The notes beneath the pieces are model-generated. The model saw only the letters and a program-made list of their open reading frames with translations. It made no database searches and had not been told where the DNA came from. The position numbers and the translations under genes are program-made. Source: Pseudomonadota bacterium (lineage in GTDB: Bacteria > Pseudomonadota > Alphaproteobacteria > SHVZ01). Taken from it: DNA of 64,000 nucleotides. The DNA lies in assembly GCA_016195085.1 (NCBI GenBank), contig JACQAG010000018.1:1-64000 (forward strand). Reading direction: 5' to 3'. Position 1 is the stretch's first letter. Every line of letters begins with the position of its first letter. Shown here in pieces: positions 1 to 7,912 of this stretch.

Positions 1-26
1 AGACCCGCAAAGATGCTATCGAGGTG

Positions 27-102
27 GCGCATGCCCGGCTTCCCTTCTGAGTCTCGACAACCAGAAGGTACCCGGCAATCGCAGGGTTTGCCGGGCATGC
101 GC
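27..102. repeat. 13-bp perfect inverted repeat, intergenic
   Basis: The arms at 27-39 (GCGCATGCCCGGC) and 90-102 are perfect reverse complements separated by 50 nt. No gene is visible in 1-232. The arms could form a cruciform or a transcript hairpin, but no T-tract follows either arm, so a simple intrinsic terminator is not supported. Confidence 0.6.
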
Positions 103-144
103 CTGCGACCAATCGACTCATTCCCCGGACACCCGTGCGCGTTG

Positions 145-219
145 CGGGGGAGGGCGTGATACGACGACCTCGTATCCCCTCCCCCGCGCATAAGCGTGGG
201 GGAGGGCTGGGGTGGGGGC
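145..219. repeat. Dispersed GC-rich palindromic repeat, copy 1
   Basis: This is a run of G-rich and C-rich blocks, with GCGGGGGAGGG at the left, CCCCTCCCCCGCGC in the middle and GTGGGGGAGGGCTGGGG at the right. The central and right blocks pair as a stem around CATAAGC. The right half is almost identical to the copy at 4301-4404. It lies just downstream of the kinase gene that ends at 233. Confidence 0.75.
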
Positions 220-232
220 ACGGACGCGGGCC

Positions 233-1678
233 TCAGCGCCAGGAGCGCGCCCGCTCGACCGCCTGAGCGAAGCGTTCCTTGAGGCTTCTTTCCAGGCATT
301 GCTCCGGCTCGATGACCGCCCCCGATGGGGCTTGCGGCAGCTCTGAGATCCGTGGCACCAGGCCGGCGCCGAGCAAGGCGCAAAGGCCGACGCCGTAGGC
401 CGTGAGGTCGGCGATCATCGGGACCTTGACCGCGAGCCCGGTGGCGGCGGCGAGGGTCTCGAGGAAGAACCGGTTCCGGCTCAAGCCGCCATCGATCGAG
501 AGCGGGCCGGCGAGCGATGCCGAGGATGCCATTCGCTCCAGCACCTGGGCGGCGCGGAGCGCAATGCCTTCGAGCGCCGAACGCAGGAGATCGGCGCGGC
601 TGGTCTCGAGCCCGAGCCCGAGCCAGAGCCCGGCGGCGCTGCGATCCCAATAGGGAGCGCCCAGCCCGGAGAGCGCGGGCACGAAGACGAGACCGCGCGC
701 GAGCATGGAGGGACCGCTAAAGCCGTCGAGCTCGCCATAATCCTTGAAGAGGCCGAGCGATTTCAGCCAGTCGATGGCCGAGCCGGCGTTGTACACCCCG
801 CCATCGAGCGCGTAGCTGACCTCCCGGCCGATCTGCCAAGCGACCGTCGGCAACAGGCCGCTCGACGGATCGCCCTTGGGCCCACCGCCGGTCAGCATGA
901 GGGCGAAGGCGCCGGTGCCGAAGGTGATCTTGGCGTCGCCCGCGCGGCGGCAGCCATGACCGAAAAGGGCAGCCTGCTGATCGACGATCGAGGCCACCAC
1001 CGCCGTCCCGCTGCCGCCGATCCGGCCGAATTCGCCGACCGTCGGACGGATCGGCGGCAAGGCCGAGAGCGGCACGCCGAAGAGGCGGCAGAGCTCCGGA
1101 TCCCAGTCGCGGGTGGCGAGGTTCATGAGGCTGGTGCGCGACGCGGTGGTGACGTCGGTCGCGAAGCATCCGCACAGCCGATCGAGGAAAAACGCATCGC
1201 TGGTGCCAAGACGCAGCCGGCCCGCCGCCAGCAGCGAGCCCGCGCCCTCGGCGTGATCCAGGAGCCAGCGGAGCTTGCTGGCGGAGAAATACGGATCCAG
1301 CGGCAATCCGGCCCTGGCCAAGGTCAGGGCCTCCGACCCATCGGCCTTCAGCCGGTCGATGAAGGCTCGCGTGCGCGCGTCCTGCCAGACGATGGCGTTG
1401 TAAAGCGGACGGCCGGTCTCGCCATCCCAGGCGACGACGGTCTCGCCTTGATTGGCAAGGCCGATGGCGCGTCCCTCCCCGGCGGCTGCGAGACCGGCAA
1501 CGATGCCGGCGACGAGCTCCTCCGGGTCGTGCTCGACCCATTCCGGGTGGGGCCGATGCTGACGATGGGGCCGCGCCATGATCGAGGTGAAACCGCCTTC
1601 GGCATCCAAGGTGAACACCTTGGTCGCGGTGGTCCCTTGATCGATGGCAATGACGCGTTCTAAGTCAGTCCGGCGCAA
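233..1678 (-). CDS. FGGY-family carbohydrate kinase, glycerol kinase-like
   Basis: ATP-dependent kinase of the FGGY family, 481 aa, near the usual 490-500 aa of glycerol kinases. The N-terminal phosphate-binding segment IDQGTTATK, the block NQGETVVAWD followed by PLYNAIVWQD, and the C-terminal LSIDGGLSRNRFF segment all follow GlpK. I chose the TTG at 1678 because GGAGG lies 6 nt upstream and no ATG or GTG precedes IDQGTT. The start overlaps the end of the upstream oxidoreductase by 14 nt, so the two are probably translationally coupled. Together with a GlpA-like dehydrogenase in the same operon it most likely phosphorylates glycerol or a related polyol, but the substrate is inferred. Confidence 0.85.
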   Translation of the reverse strand: MRRTDLERVIAIDQGTTATKVFTLDAEGGFTSIMARPHRQHRPHPEWVEHDPEELVAGIVAGLAAAGEGRAIGLANQGETVVAWDGETGRPLYNAIVWQDARTRAFIDRLKADGSEALTLARAGLPLDPYFSASKLRWLLDHAEGAGSLLAAGRLRLGTSDAFFLDRLCGCFATDVTTASRTSLMNLATRDWDPELCRLFGVPLSALPPIRPTVGEFGRIGGSGTAVVASIVDQQAALFGHGCRRAGDAKITFGTGAFALMLTGGGPKGDPSSGLLPTVAWQIGREVSYALDGGVYNAGSAIDWLKSLGLFKDYGELDGFSGPSMLARGLVFVPALSGLGAPYWDRSAAGLWLGLGLETSRADLLRSALEGIALRAAQVLERMASSASLAGPLSIDGGLSRNRFFLETLAAATGLAVKVPMIADLTAYGVGLCALLGAGLVPRISELPQAPSGAVIEPEQCLERSLKERFAQAVERARSWR

Positions 1679-2894
1679 GCGCCACCTCCAGGCTCCGGAG
1701 CCCCTCCACCGAAACGAGATGTCCGGGCAGGCGCAGCCGCCGCTCGGGCAGCGCATGCAGGCGCCGGCTCCAGACCACGCTTCCATTGACGCTGAGGGCG
1801 AGGCGGCCGCGAAGCTCGGATTTGACCCGGGCGCGCAGCAGCAGGGGACCCAGGCTTCCTCCGGGCACGGCGATGCGCTGGGGATAGACGAAGGCGAGCG
1901 GCCCGGCGATGCGCACCTCGATGAAGCGCCTCGGCTCCGGCAGCGCGCCCCTGAGGCTGGCGGCGACCGCCTCGGCCGCCGCCGCTCCCTCCGCCGCCGC
2001 GGTGCCGGCGGTCTCGATGCCGCGCAGCAGGTTGCCGGCGGCGAAGGTGCAAGGATCCGAGCAGCGCCAGTGCTGGTCGATCGCCGGGCCGCCGGTTCCC
2101 GGGTCGAGGTCGATGGGCCCGCCCGGCAGCAGTGCCGCCTCCGGGACGAAGCGGCCGGTGAACACCACACCGTCGCAGGAAAGATGCTGCCGGGTTCCGT
2201 CCCGTTCGATCTCGACCGACTCCACCCGCTCGCCTCCGTGGATGGCGAGGAGCCGCGTTCGCGTCATCACCTTCACTCCCATGAGCCGCTCGGCGATCCA
2301 ATCCCCCGGGCGTCGCGCGGTGATGCGCCCGCCCTCCTCCAGCATGGCGATGGCGGCGATCCCCGCATGGCGGAGCGTCAGCAAGGCCGAAAACGACACC
2401 AGCTCGGAGCCGACGACGACGGCGCGTTCGAAGGGCTTGGCTTTCATCCGGTAGACGAATTGCTGGAGCGCGCCGGTGGTGAGCACGCCCCAGGGCCGGC
2501 TGCCGGAGACGAGGCGCGGGCCGCGCGGCGTCTCCCGAGCCCCGGTCGCCAGCAGCACGCGCTTGGCCTCGATCCGGCGCAACCCCGCTTCGGTCGCAAC
2601 CTCGATGCGACCGCCCGCCTCGAGCCGGGTGACGGCGCACCCGGTATATGGCGCAACGCCGGCGGCGGCGATGAGACGCTGTGCGTAGGCGGGCCCCGAG
2701 AGCGGCCGCCAATACTGCGCCAGTCCAAAGCTGGCATGCCCGCAATGGATGGGAACGCCGCCCGCCTCTCGGGCACGGTCGAGGAGGGCGATGTCGGTGA
2801 TGCCTTGCTCTCTCAGCACTTTGGCTGCGCTCAAGCCCGCGGGTCCGGCGCCGACGATGACCACGTCGTAGCGTGCGGCGAGACTGGTGCTCAC
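1665..2894 (-). CDS. FAD/NAD(P)-dependent oxidoreductase, GlpB/HcnB-like partner subunit
   Basis: 409-aa flavoprotein with an N-terminal FAD-binding Rossmann motif (VVIVGAGPAGLSAA, about residues 10-24), a second nucleotide-binding region around ERAVVVGSELVSF, and a C-terminal GXXXAAGNLLRG-type segment that contacts FAD in pyridine-nucleotide oxidoreductases. It begins at GTG 2894, inside a GTGA overlap with the GlpA-like gene. It has no BFD cysteines; those are in its partner. By analogy with GlpAB and HcnBC pairs the two probably form one dehydrogenase complex. The last 90 residues are less conserved and may be a small extra domain. The substrate is not evident. Confidence 0.75.
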   Translation of the reverse strand: MSTSLAARYDVVIVGAGPAGLSAAKVLREQGITDIALLDRAREAGGVPIHCGHASFGLAQYWRPLSGPAYAQRLIAAAGVAPYTGCAVTRLEAGGRIEVATEAGLRRIEAKRVLLATGARETPRGPRLVSGSRPWGVLTTGALQQFVYRMKAKPFERAVVVGSELVSFSALLTLRHAGIAAIAMLEEGGRITARRPGDWIAERLMGVKVMTRTRLLAIHGGERVESVEIERDGTRQHLSCDGVVFTGRFVPEAALLPGGPIDLDPGTGGPAIDQHWRCSDPCTFAAGNLLRGIETAGTAAAEGAAAAEAVAASLRGALPEPRRFIEVRIAGPLAFVYPQRIAVPGGSLGPLLLRARVKSELRGRLALSVNGSVVWSRRLHALPERRLRLPGHLVSVEGLRSLEVALAPD

Positions 2895-4282
2895 GGGAGG
2901 ACTCGGGCGAGGGGTTTCGCCAGATGCGGGTCGGCGAGCTCGGCCACGCGGGCGCTGCAATAGAATCCCTGGCACCGACCCAGCATCGCCCGTGTGCGTC
3001 GCTTGAGCCCGCCCCAATCTCTGGCCGGCAGCGGACCGGCGAATGCTGCTTCGATCTCGCTTCGCGTCACCAGCTCGCAATGGCAGACGATCTCGCCGCA
3101 CTCCTTGCTTTGCCAGGGCCGCGGACGCTCCTCCGCCAGATTGGGCACCGGCGTCCAGATCGGCTGGGAGTGTGAGACCTTGCCGCCGAGCTGCCGCTCG
3201 TAGAGGCCGAGCACGTGCTGGGCGATCCCGAGGGAGCCGGTGAGCCCGGTCGACCGGATGCCGGCAACCGTGATCCAGGCCCGATCGGGCAAGGCCTCGA
3301 TCTGGTAGTCGGCGAATTGCGTTGCCGGCCGCAACCCGGCAAAGGCGGTGGTGACGGGAATCCGCGCCAGGCCCGGCAGGCGGCGCTGCCCCAGCTCCAT
3401 GAGCTCACCCAGACGCGCCTGGTCGACGCCGGCATCATCCCGGCTCCCCTGATCTTCGGCGGTCGGACCCACGAGCAGATTGCCGTAGGCGGTGCGCACC
3501 AGCACGATGCCCTTGGTCCGTTCGGTCGGCACCGGGAGAATGATTCTATTGATGAGCCGACTTGCCGGCTTGTCGTAGACGAGGAATTGGCCCTTGCGCG
3601 GCCGAATGACGAAAGGGCTCGGTCGCGCGATCGCCTCGACGAGGTCGCCATGGAGCCCGGCCGCGTTCACCACCACCCGAGCCGTGATCGGGCCGCCGGT
3701 GGTCTCCAAGCGCCATCCCCGCTCCTCCCGTACGCCCGCGGTCACGGCGATGCCGCGACGCACCCAGCCGCCATGGGCGAGCCCCTGGGAGACATAGGCA
3801 AGCGGTGCCGACCAGGGATCGATCACCGACTCCCCGGGCACGACCACAGCACCCAGAGCACCCTCGGCAAGCCCGGGCTCGAGGGCGCGGAGCTCGCCGG
3901 CACCGATGAGGCTCGTATCGGCGATCCCATTGGCCGCGGCCTTGTCGCGAATTTTCGCCAAGCGCTCCAGCTCCGCCTCGCTCCACGCCACCACCAAGGC
4001 GCCGGTCTTGAGGAGAGGCAGGTTCAGGCGCTCATGGACCCTGAGATACTCGGCATAGCCCCGGCGCATGCAGGCGAGCTCGAGACTGCCCTCGGGCGCA
4101 TCGAAGCCGGTGTGCAGGATGGCGCTGTTGGCCTTGCTGGCGCCCGACAGAATATCGGGGCCGCGCTCGATCAGGACCGTGGCGGCGCCGGCGAGACCGA
4201 AGGCGCGAAACAAGGCGCAGCCCACCACACCGCCGCCGATCACGGCGACGTCGAAATCCCGGCGAAGGGCCCGCTGGGTCAT
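2891..4282 (-). CDS. GlpA-like FAD dehydrogenase with C-terminal BFD [2Fe-2S] domain
   Basis: 463 aa. An N-terminal DAO-type FAD domain (VAVIGGGVVGCALFRAF, then ERGPDILSGAS and a NSAILHTGFD block) resembles anaerobic glycerol-3-phosphate dehydrogenase subunit A. The C-terminus has the cysteine pattern of a BFD-like [2Fe-2S] domain, CHC near the start of the domain and CQGFYC about 35 residues later. ATG 4282 is preferred: GGAG lies 9 nt upstream, whereas a TTG 15 nt earlier has no better site. It overlaps the next oxidoreductase by 4 nt. The likely role is oxidation of glycerol-3-phosphate or a related hydroxy acid, with electrons passed through the iron-sulfur cluster. Substrate identity is inference. 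Confidence 0.8.
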   Translation of the reverse strand: MTQRALRRDFDVAVIGGGVVGCALFRAFGLAGAATVLIERGPDILSGASKANSAILHTGFDAPEGSLELACMRRGYAEYLRVHERLNLPLLKTGALVVAWSEAELERLAKIRDKAAANGIADTSLIGAGELRALEPGLAEGALGAVVVPGESVIDPWSAPLAYVSQGLAHGGWVRRGIAVTAGVREERGWRLETTGGPITARVVVNAAGLHGDLVEAIARPSPFVIRPRKGQFLVYDKPASRLINRIILPVPTERTKGIVLVRTAYGNLLVGPTAEDQGSRDDAGVDQARLGELMELGQRRLPGLARIPVTTAFAGLRPATQFADYQIEALPDRAWITVAGIRSTGLTGSLGIAQHVLGLYERQLGGKVSHSQPIWTPVPNLAEERPRPWQSKECGEIVCHCELVTRSEIEAAFAGPLPARDWGGLKRRTRAMLGRCQGFYCSARVAELADPHLAKPLARVLP

Positions 4283-4300
4283 GCGCCTCGACTCCAATCG

Positions 4301-4404
4301 CCCCCACCCCAGCCCTCCCCCAGCAAAGCTGGGAGAGGGAGTGAGGTCGTCGCCTCATACTCCCTCCCCCGCGCGCAAGCGTGGGGGAGGGCTGGGGTGG
4401 GGGC
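4301..4404. repeat. Dispersed GC-rich palindromic repeat, copy 2
   Basis: A full-length copy: CCCCCACCCCAGCCCTCCCC at the left edge and its near-exact reverse complement at the right edge flank two inner hairpins, one around AGCAAAGCT and one around CGCGCAAGCGTG. It fills the gap between the dehydrogenase gene ending at 4430 and the GlpA-like gene starting at 4282, inside an apparent operon. Confidence 0.8.
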
Positions 4405-4429
4405 GGCGCGCATCAGGCGATGCCTGGGC

Positions 4430-5503
4430 TCAGAGGTTGCTCGCCTGGATCGCCTCGCAGACCGCCTTGGTCACCTCGCGCGTCGTCGCGCTTCCGCCGA
4501 GATCGGGCGTCCAGCAGCCACTCCGGGTCACGTGCTCGACCGCGCGCATCAGCCGCTGCGAGGCGTCGGCTTCGCCCAGATGCTCCAGCAACATCGCGCC
4601 CGTCCAGAATGTCGCGATCGGATTGGCGATGCCCTTGCCGGTGATGTCGAAGGCCGAGCCATGGATCGGCTCGAACATCGAAGGGAACCGCCGCTCGGGG
4701 TTGAGGTTGGCGGTCGGCGCCACGCCCAGGCTGCCGGCGAGCGCGCCCGCAAGGTCGCTCAGAATGTCGGCGTGCAGATTGGTCGCCACCACCGTATCGA
4801 TGCTCGCCGGCCGCTTGACCATGCGCACGGTCATGGCGTCGACCAGCTCCTTGTCCACGCTGACATCGGGAAAGCTTCGACCGACTTCGGCCGCGATCTC
4901 ATCCCAGAGCACCAGACCGAAGCGCTGCGCGTTCGACTTGGTGACGACGGTCAAGTGCTTGCGCGGCCGCGATCGGGCTAAGGCGAAGGCAAAGCGCATC
5001 ACCCGCTCGACCCCGGCCCGGGTGAAGATGGCGGTCTCGGTTGCGACCTCTTCGGGGAAGCCGCGATGGGTGCGTCCGCCATTGCCCGCATACTCGCCCT
5101 CGCTGTTCTCGCGCACGATGACCCAGTCGAGATCCTCGGGGCGGCAGTCGCGCAACGCCCCCTTGAGGCCGGGCAGGATCCGCGTCGGCCGGACATTGGC
5201 GTACTGGTCGAAGCCTTGGCAGATCGGCAGCCGCAATCCCCAGAGCGTCACGTGATCGGGAAGATCCGGCGCGCCGACGGCGCCGAAGAAGATCGCATCG
5301 AACGGCCTCAGGCGATCGAGGCCGTCCTCCGGCATCATCCGCCCGTGCTGGCGAAAATAGGCGGATCCCCATGGAAACTCCTCGACCACCAGGCGAAAAT
5401 CCCCGGCGCGCGCCGCCAGCGCCCGCAGCACCTCGATGCCGGCGGCGATGACCTCGGGGCCGATGCCATCGGCGGGAATGGCGGCGATCTTGTGCTCACG
5501 CAT
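4430..5503 (-). CDS. Tartrate dehydrogenase/decarboxylase-type isopropylmalate dehydrogenase family enzyme
   Basis: 357 aa, the size of TtuC/YeaU enzymes. It has the isocitrate/isopropylmalate dehydrogenase fold markers: IPADGIGPEV at the N-terminus, GAVGAPDLPDHVTLWGLRLP as in TtuC, the substrate loop VRENSEGEYAG, a Lys in VTKSNA, the metal-binding Asp in TNLHADILSDLAG, and the NAD loop MFEPIHGSAFDI. The family oxidises D-malate, tartrate or 3-isopropylmalate with NAD and Mn/Mg. The sequence around VTLWGLRLPICQ favours the tartrate/D-malate branch over LeuB. GAGGA lies 8 nt before ATG 5503. It is the first gene of the minus-strand operon that runs to the kinase. Confidence 0.85.
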   Translation of the reverse strand: MREHKIAAIPADGIGPEVIAAGIEVLRALAARAGDFRLVVEEFPWGSAYFRQHGRMMPEDGLDRLRPFDAIFFGAVGAPDLPDHVTLWGLRLPICQGFDQYANVRPTRILPGLKGALRDCRPEDLDWVIVRENSEGEYAGNGGRTHRGFPEEVATETAIFTRAGVERVMRFAFALARSRPRKHLTVVTKSNAQRFGLVLWDEIAAEVGRSFPDVSVDKELVDAMTVRMVKRPASIDTVVATNLHADILSDLAGALAGSLGVAPTANLNPERRFPSMFEPIHGSAFDITGKGIANPIATFWTGAMLLEHLGEADASQRLMRAVEHVTRSGCWTPDLGGSATTREVTKAVCEAIQASNL

Positions 5504-5901
5504 GGGCGGGATCCTCGGGCGGAAGGGGGCAGTCGGCGATTGTTCAGCTATATTAATAGGGTGCGCCGTTGCAAGGCCGGCGCCGAGTTCGGCCTTGCCG
5601 AGCCCTCAACCCTGGCCTAAATTGCCGCAGTTGCGCCAGCGGACCCCGGCTGAGTACGCGCCGGGATGAACGCGATCCATGTCGCGCCTTCCAGAATGCG
5701 GAGGTCTACCAAGGCGATCAAACCGTCGGCCTCGCCACCCGAACCAGCAAATTCCAAGACGATCGAGGCGCCGGCTCCTTCTCTGAGGACGCGGCGGTTG
5801 CCATCGATTTGGGGCCTAGCAGAAGATCTGGGCCCGTTCCACGGTGCCAGCGCTGACCCAGAAGGGAGCACCGCTGCCCGGCCTGGATTGGCAGGGTAGA
5901 G
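5504..5901. other. Intergenic region without a confident gene
   Basis: 398 nt between divergent genes. It holds the AT-rich candidate promoter for the minus operon at its left side. Short frames exist on both strands, including one on the minus strand that reads a plausible 60-residue segment and then runs through the antisense of the next gene, but none has a credible start or codon use, so no gene is called. Confidence 0.5.
5547..5574 (-). promoter_or_regulatory. Candidate sigma-70 promoter of the dehydrogenase-kinase operon
   Basis: Read on the minus strand, TTGCAA (5569-5574) and TATAGC (5547-5552) are separated by 16 nt in the only AT-rich patch upstream of ATG 5503. The spacing is slightly short of the optimum. 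This is motif-based only. Confidence 0.4.
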
Positions 5902-6576
5902 ATGAGCGTATTCGGAATACCGACGAGCTTCCTGGCTTTCCAAAGCCGGGTCCAGCAAGCCACCTCGCTGCTGAGCCTGTTTCAGCCGAGCGGCACCTCG
6001 TCCACGCCGCAATCGCTGTTTCCAACCGCGCAGGCACAATTCGCGCTGAGCGCCCCCACCTCGCCCCAACAGATCCTCAACTCCCAAATCAGCCAGCTCG
6101 CCAATAACGAGCTCACCACTCTCGTCACGCAGAACACCAACGAGATCAACACCCTCAGCCAGAACCAGACGCCGTCGGTGGCGAATCCGAATGCCAACGT
6201 CATCCAGTTTTTCAACAGCCAAAACGCGCTGCTTACCGGCCAGCTGACGCAGAACACGCTCAACTCCTCCAACCCATTCAGCCTGCTGAGCAGCACGACG
6301 AGCGCGCTCCTGCAGCAGCTCAGCTTGAACCTGCGCGAGATCACCACGCTCAACGCCAAGCTCGATCCGTCGCTGCCGAACGGCAATCCGGCGGCGGTGA
6401 ACGTGCTCAATCAGCAGAACGTAACGATCACCAGCGCCATCAACAGCAATCTGACCGCGCTCGCGCAGCTGCCGTCCTTCATCCAGGCATCGCCGCCGCC
6501 GGCGCCGCCGAGCCAGTCCGTGCCGTTCTATTTCTTCCCGCCGAGAAACGGGAACCTGCTGAGCCTATCGATCTAG
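5902..6576 (+). CDS. Orphan N/Q/S/T-rich hypothetical protein
   Basis: 224 aa, not recognised. It has no evident signal peptide or membrane segment. The composition is strongly skewed to Asn, Gln, Ser, Thr and Leu with very few charged residues. It is divided into helical-looking stretches (residues 20-120 with repeated Q/N-L spacing) and ends with a Pro-rich stretch (PPPAPPSQS) before YFFPPR. The DNA is visibly less GC-rich than the flanking genes. AGAG lies close upstream of the ATG. The even coding character and clean stop argue that it is real. Structural, fibre-like or surface-associated roles are possible, but nothing in the neighbourhood tells which. Confidence 0.65.
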   Translation: MSVFGIPTSFLAFQSRVQQATSLLSLFQPSGTSSTPQSLFPTAQAQFALSAPTSPQQILNSQISQLANNELTTLVTQNTNEINTLSQNQTPSVANPNANVIQFFNSQNALLTGQLTQNTLNSSNPFSLLSSTTSALLQQLSLNLREITTLNAKLDPSLPNGNPAAVNVLNQQNVTITSAINSNLTALAQLPSFIQASPPPAPPSQSVPFYFFPPRNGNLLSLSI

Positions 6577-6623
6577 ACCGGCTCCCCGGCGCCCGCAGGC
6601 GCACATCGCACCACCGGAGGCCC

Positions 6624-7565
6624 ATGGGCTTCTATGTCGCAAGCGCAGAGCTGGGGCGCGTCGGCGAGACCGTGGTCGCGTCGACGCTTGCCGAATTTCG
6701 ATCCCAGGGGCTCGAGCCCGATCGCTTTGCCATGAGCTTGCTCCTGCACCCGGGGAAGCTGACCCTCGGGGATCCGCCGCTGGAGGCGCCGGTCGGATTC
6801 GGTTATCGCTCGGCGGAGCCCTTCTATCCCTGCAGCGTGGTCAAGCTGTTCTATCTCGTCGCCGCGCAAGCGCGGCTCGCCGAGGGCGCCATCCAATTCC
6901 ACGAGGCGCTCGATCTCGCCATGCGCGACATGATGCTCTACTCCAGCAACACGGCGACGAACTATGTCATCGACCTGGTGACCGGCACCACCGGCGACAC
7001 GCTCCTGGACGAGGCCGCGCTCGGCGATTGGAGCCATCGGCGCCAATGGGTCAATCGCTACTTCGCCGGGCTCGGCTGGCCGGAGCTGTCGTCGATCAAC
7101 GTCTCCCAGAAGCTGATGGACGACGTCCGCTACGGCCGGGAACGGCAGTTGCTCGGGCCCGCCGGCCAAAACCACAACCGGCTCACGACCGATGCGACGG
7201 CCCGCCTCATCTACGAGCTGTTCCGGGGCCGCGTCGTCGATCCCGAGCACTCCTGGGCCGTCCTCGACTATTTGCGCCGGCCCTTGGACCCCGAATGGGT
7301 GGCGGCCGAGCCCCTGGCGCAGGTCACGGGCTTCTTCGGCGAGCCCATGCCGACAGGCACCAGGCTCTGGTCGAAGTCCGGCTGGAGCGGCTGGCTCAGG
7401 GATCCGATCTCGAGCTGGGGCCGCCACGATGCGGCCTATTGCGAGCCGCCTTCGGGTCCGGCCTTCACGCTCGTCGCCTTCACCCAGGGCAAGACCATCA
7501 GCCAGAATTTCCGCTGCCTTCCCTTCATCGCCGCTTCGGTCCTGCAGGAGCTGGCGCGGCTGTAG
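6624..7565 (+). CDS. Serine hydrolase, class A beta-lactamase-like fold
   Basis: 313 aa with the three active-site elements of the penicillin-binding/class A family in order and at sensible spacing: SVVK at 71-74 (nucleophile Ser and general-base Lys), SSN at 107-109, and KSG at 251-253 in place of KTG. No signal peptide is visible, so it seems cytoplasmic, unlike true beta-lactamases. GGAGG lies 4 nt before the ATG. Such cytoplasmic family members are usually esterases, amidases or peptidases of unknown substrate. It stands alone between an orphan gene and a convergent Rieske operon. Confidence 0.8.
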   Translation: MGFYVASAELGRVGETVVASTLAEFRSQGLEPDRFAMSLLLHPGKLTLGDPPLEAPVGFGYRSAEPFYPCSVVKLFYLVAAQARLAEGAIQFHEALDLAMRDMMLYSSNTATNYVIDLVTGTTGDTLLDEAALGDWSHRRQWVNRYFAGLGWPELSSINVSQKLMDDVRYGRERQLLGPAGQNHNRLTTDATARLIYELFRGRVVDPEHSWAVLDYLRRPLDPEWVAAEPLAQVTGFFGEPMPTGTRLWSKSGWSGWLRDPISSWGRHDAAYCEPPSGPAFTLVAFTQGKTISQNFRCLPFIAASVLQELARL

Positions 7566-7588
7566 CCTGGCGGCTTCGCCCGTCAGGC
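7565..7588. terminator. Hairpin between convergent genes, possible bidirectional terminator
   Basis: GCCTGGCGG (7565-7573) pairs with CCGTCAGGC (7580-7588) through nine pairs, one of them G-T, around a CTTCGC loop. It overlaps the ends of both convergent genes. It lacks a T-tract on either side, so intrinsic termination is only possible, not shown. Confidence 0.4.
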
Positions 7589-7912
7589 GAGATCGATGAA
7601 GATTCGGCCCGCCTCGATCTTGACCGGATAGATCTTGAGGTTGACGCAGACCGGGGCGCCCTTGGCCTCGCCGGTCCGGTAGTCGAAGCGGCCGTTGTGC
7701 TTCGGGCACTCGATGATGGTTCCGCTGACGAAGCCCTCGGCGAGATGCGCTTCCTCGTGGGTACACAAGCCGTCCGTCGCGTAATAGGCATCGTCGGGCG
7801 AATGATAGATCGCGTAAGTTCGGCCGTCATGGTCGAAGCGGACGACGTCCTCCCTCTCGACATCATCGGCGGCGCAGGCGGCGACCCAGATCGCCGCGGG
7901 TGCCCCGCTCAT
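7583..7912 (-). CDS. Rieske-type [2Fe-2S] ferredoxin
   Basis: 109 aa. The two cluster-binding motifs are CTHEEAHL (C-x-H) and CPKHNGRFD (C-x2-H), as in soluble Rieske ferredoxins of bacterial dioxygenases, and it ends in a short beta-rich tail. It starts at the ATG of an ATGA overlap with the upstream desaturase gene. It most likely supplies electrons to the two membrane desaturases encoded just upstream. No reductase gene is seen nearby, so that component would come from elsewhere. Confidence 0.85.
   Translation of the reverse strand: MSGAPAAIWVAACAADDVEREDVVRFDHDGRTYAIYHSPDDAYYATDGLCTHEEAHLAEGFVSGTIIECPKHNGRFDYRTGEAKGAPVCVNLKIYPVKIEAGRIFIDLA

Noticed and set aside
5617-6222. Minus-strand 201-codon open frame overlapping the orphan gene
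   Set aside because: Most of it is the antisense of the 5902-6576 gene and the start has no ribosome site. Only the last 70 codons fall outside that gene, and they match no family I know.
6624-7565. True secreted beta-lactamase
   Set aside because: SxxK, SxN and KSG motifs are present, but no signal peptide exists, and the catalytic Glu loop of class A enzymes is not evident.
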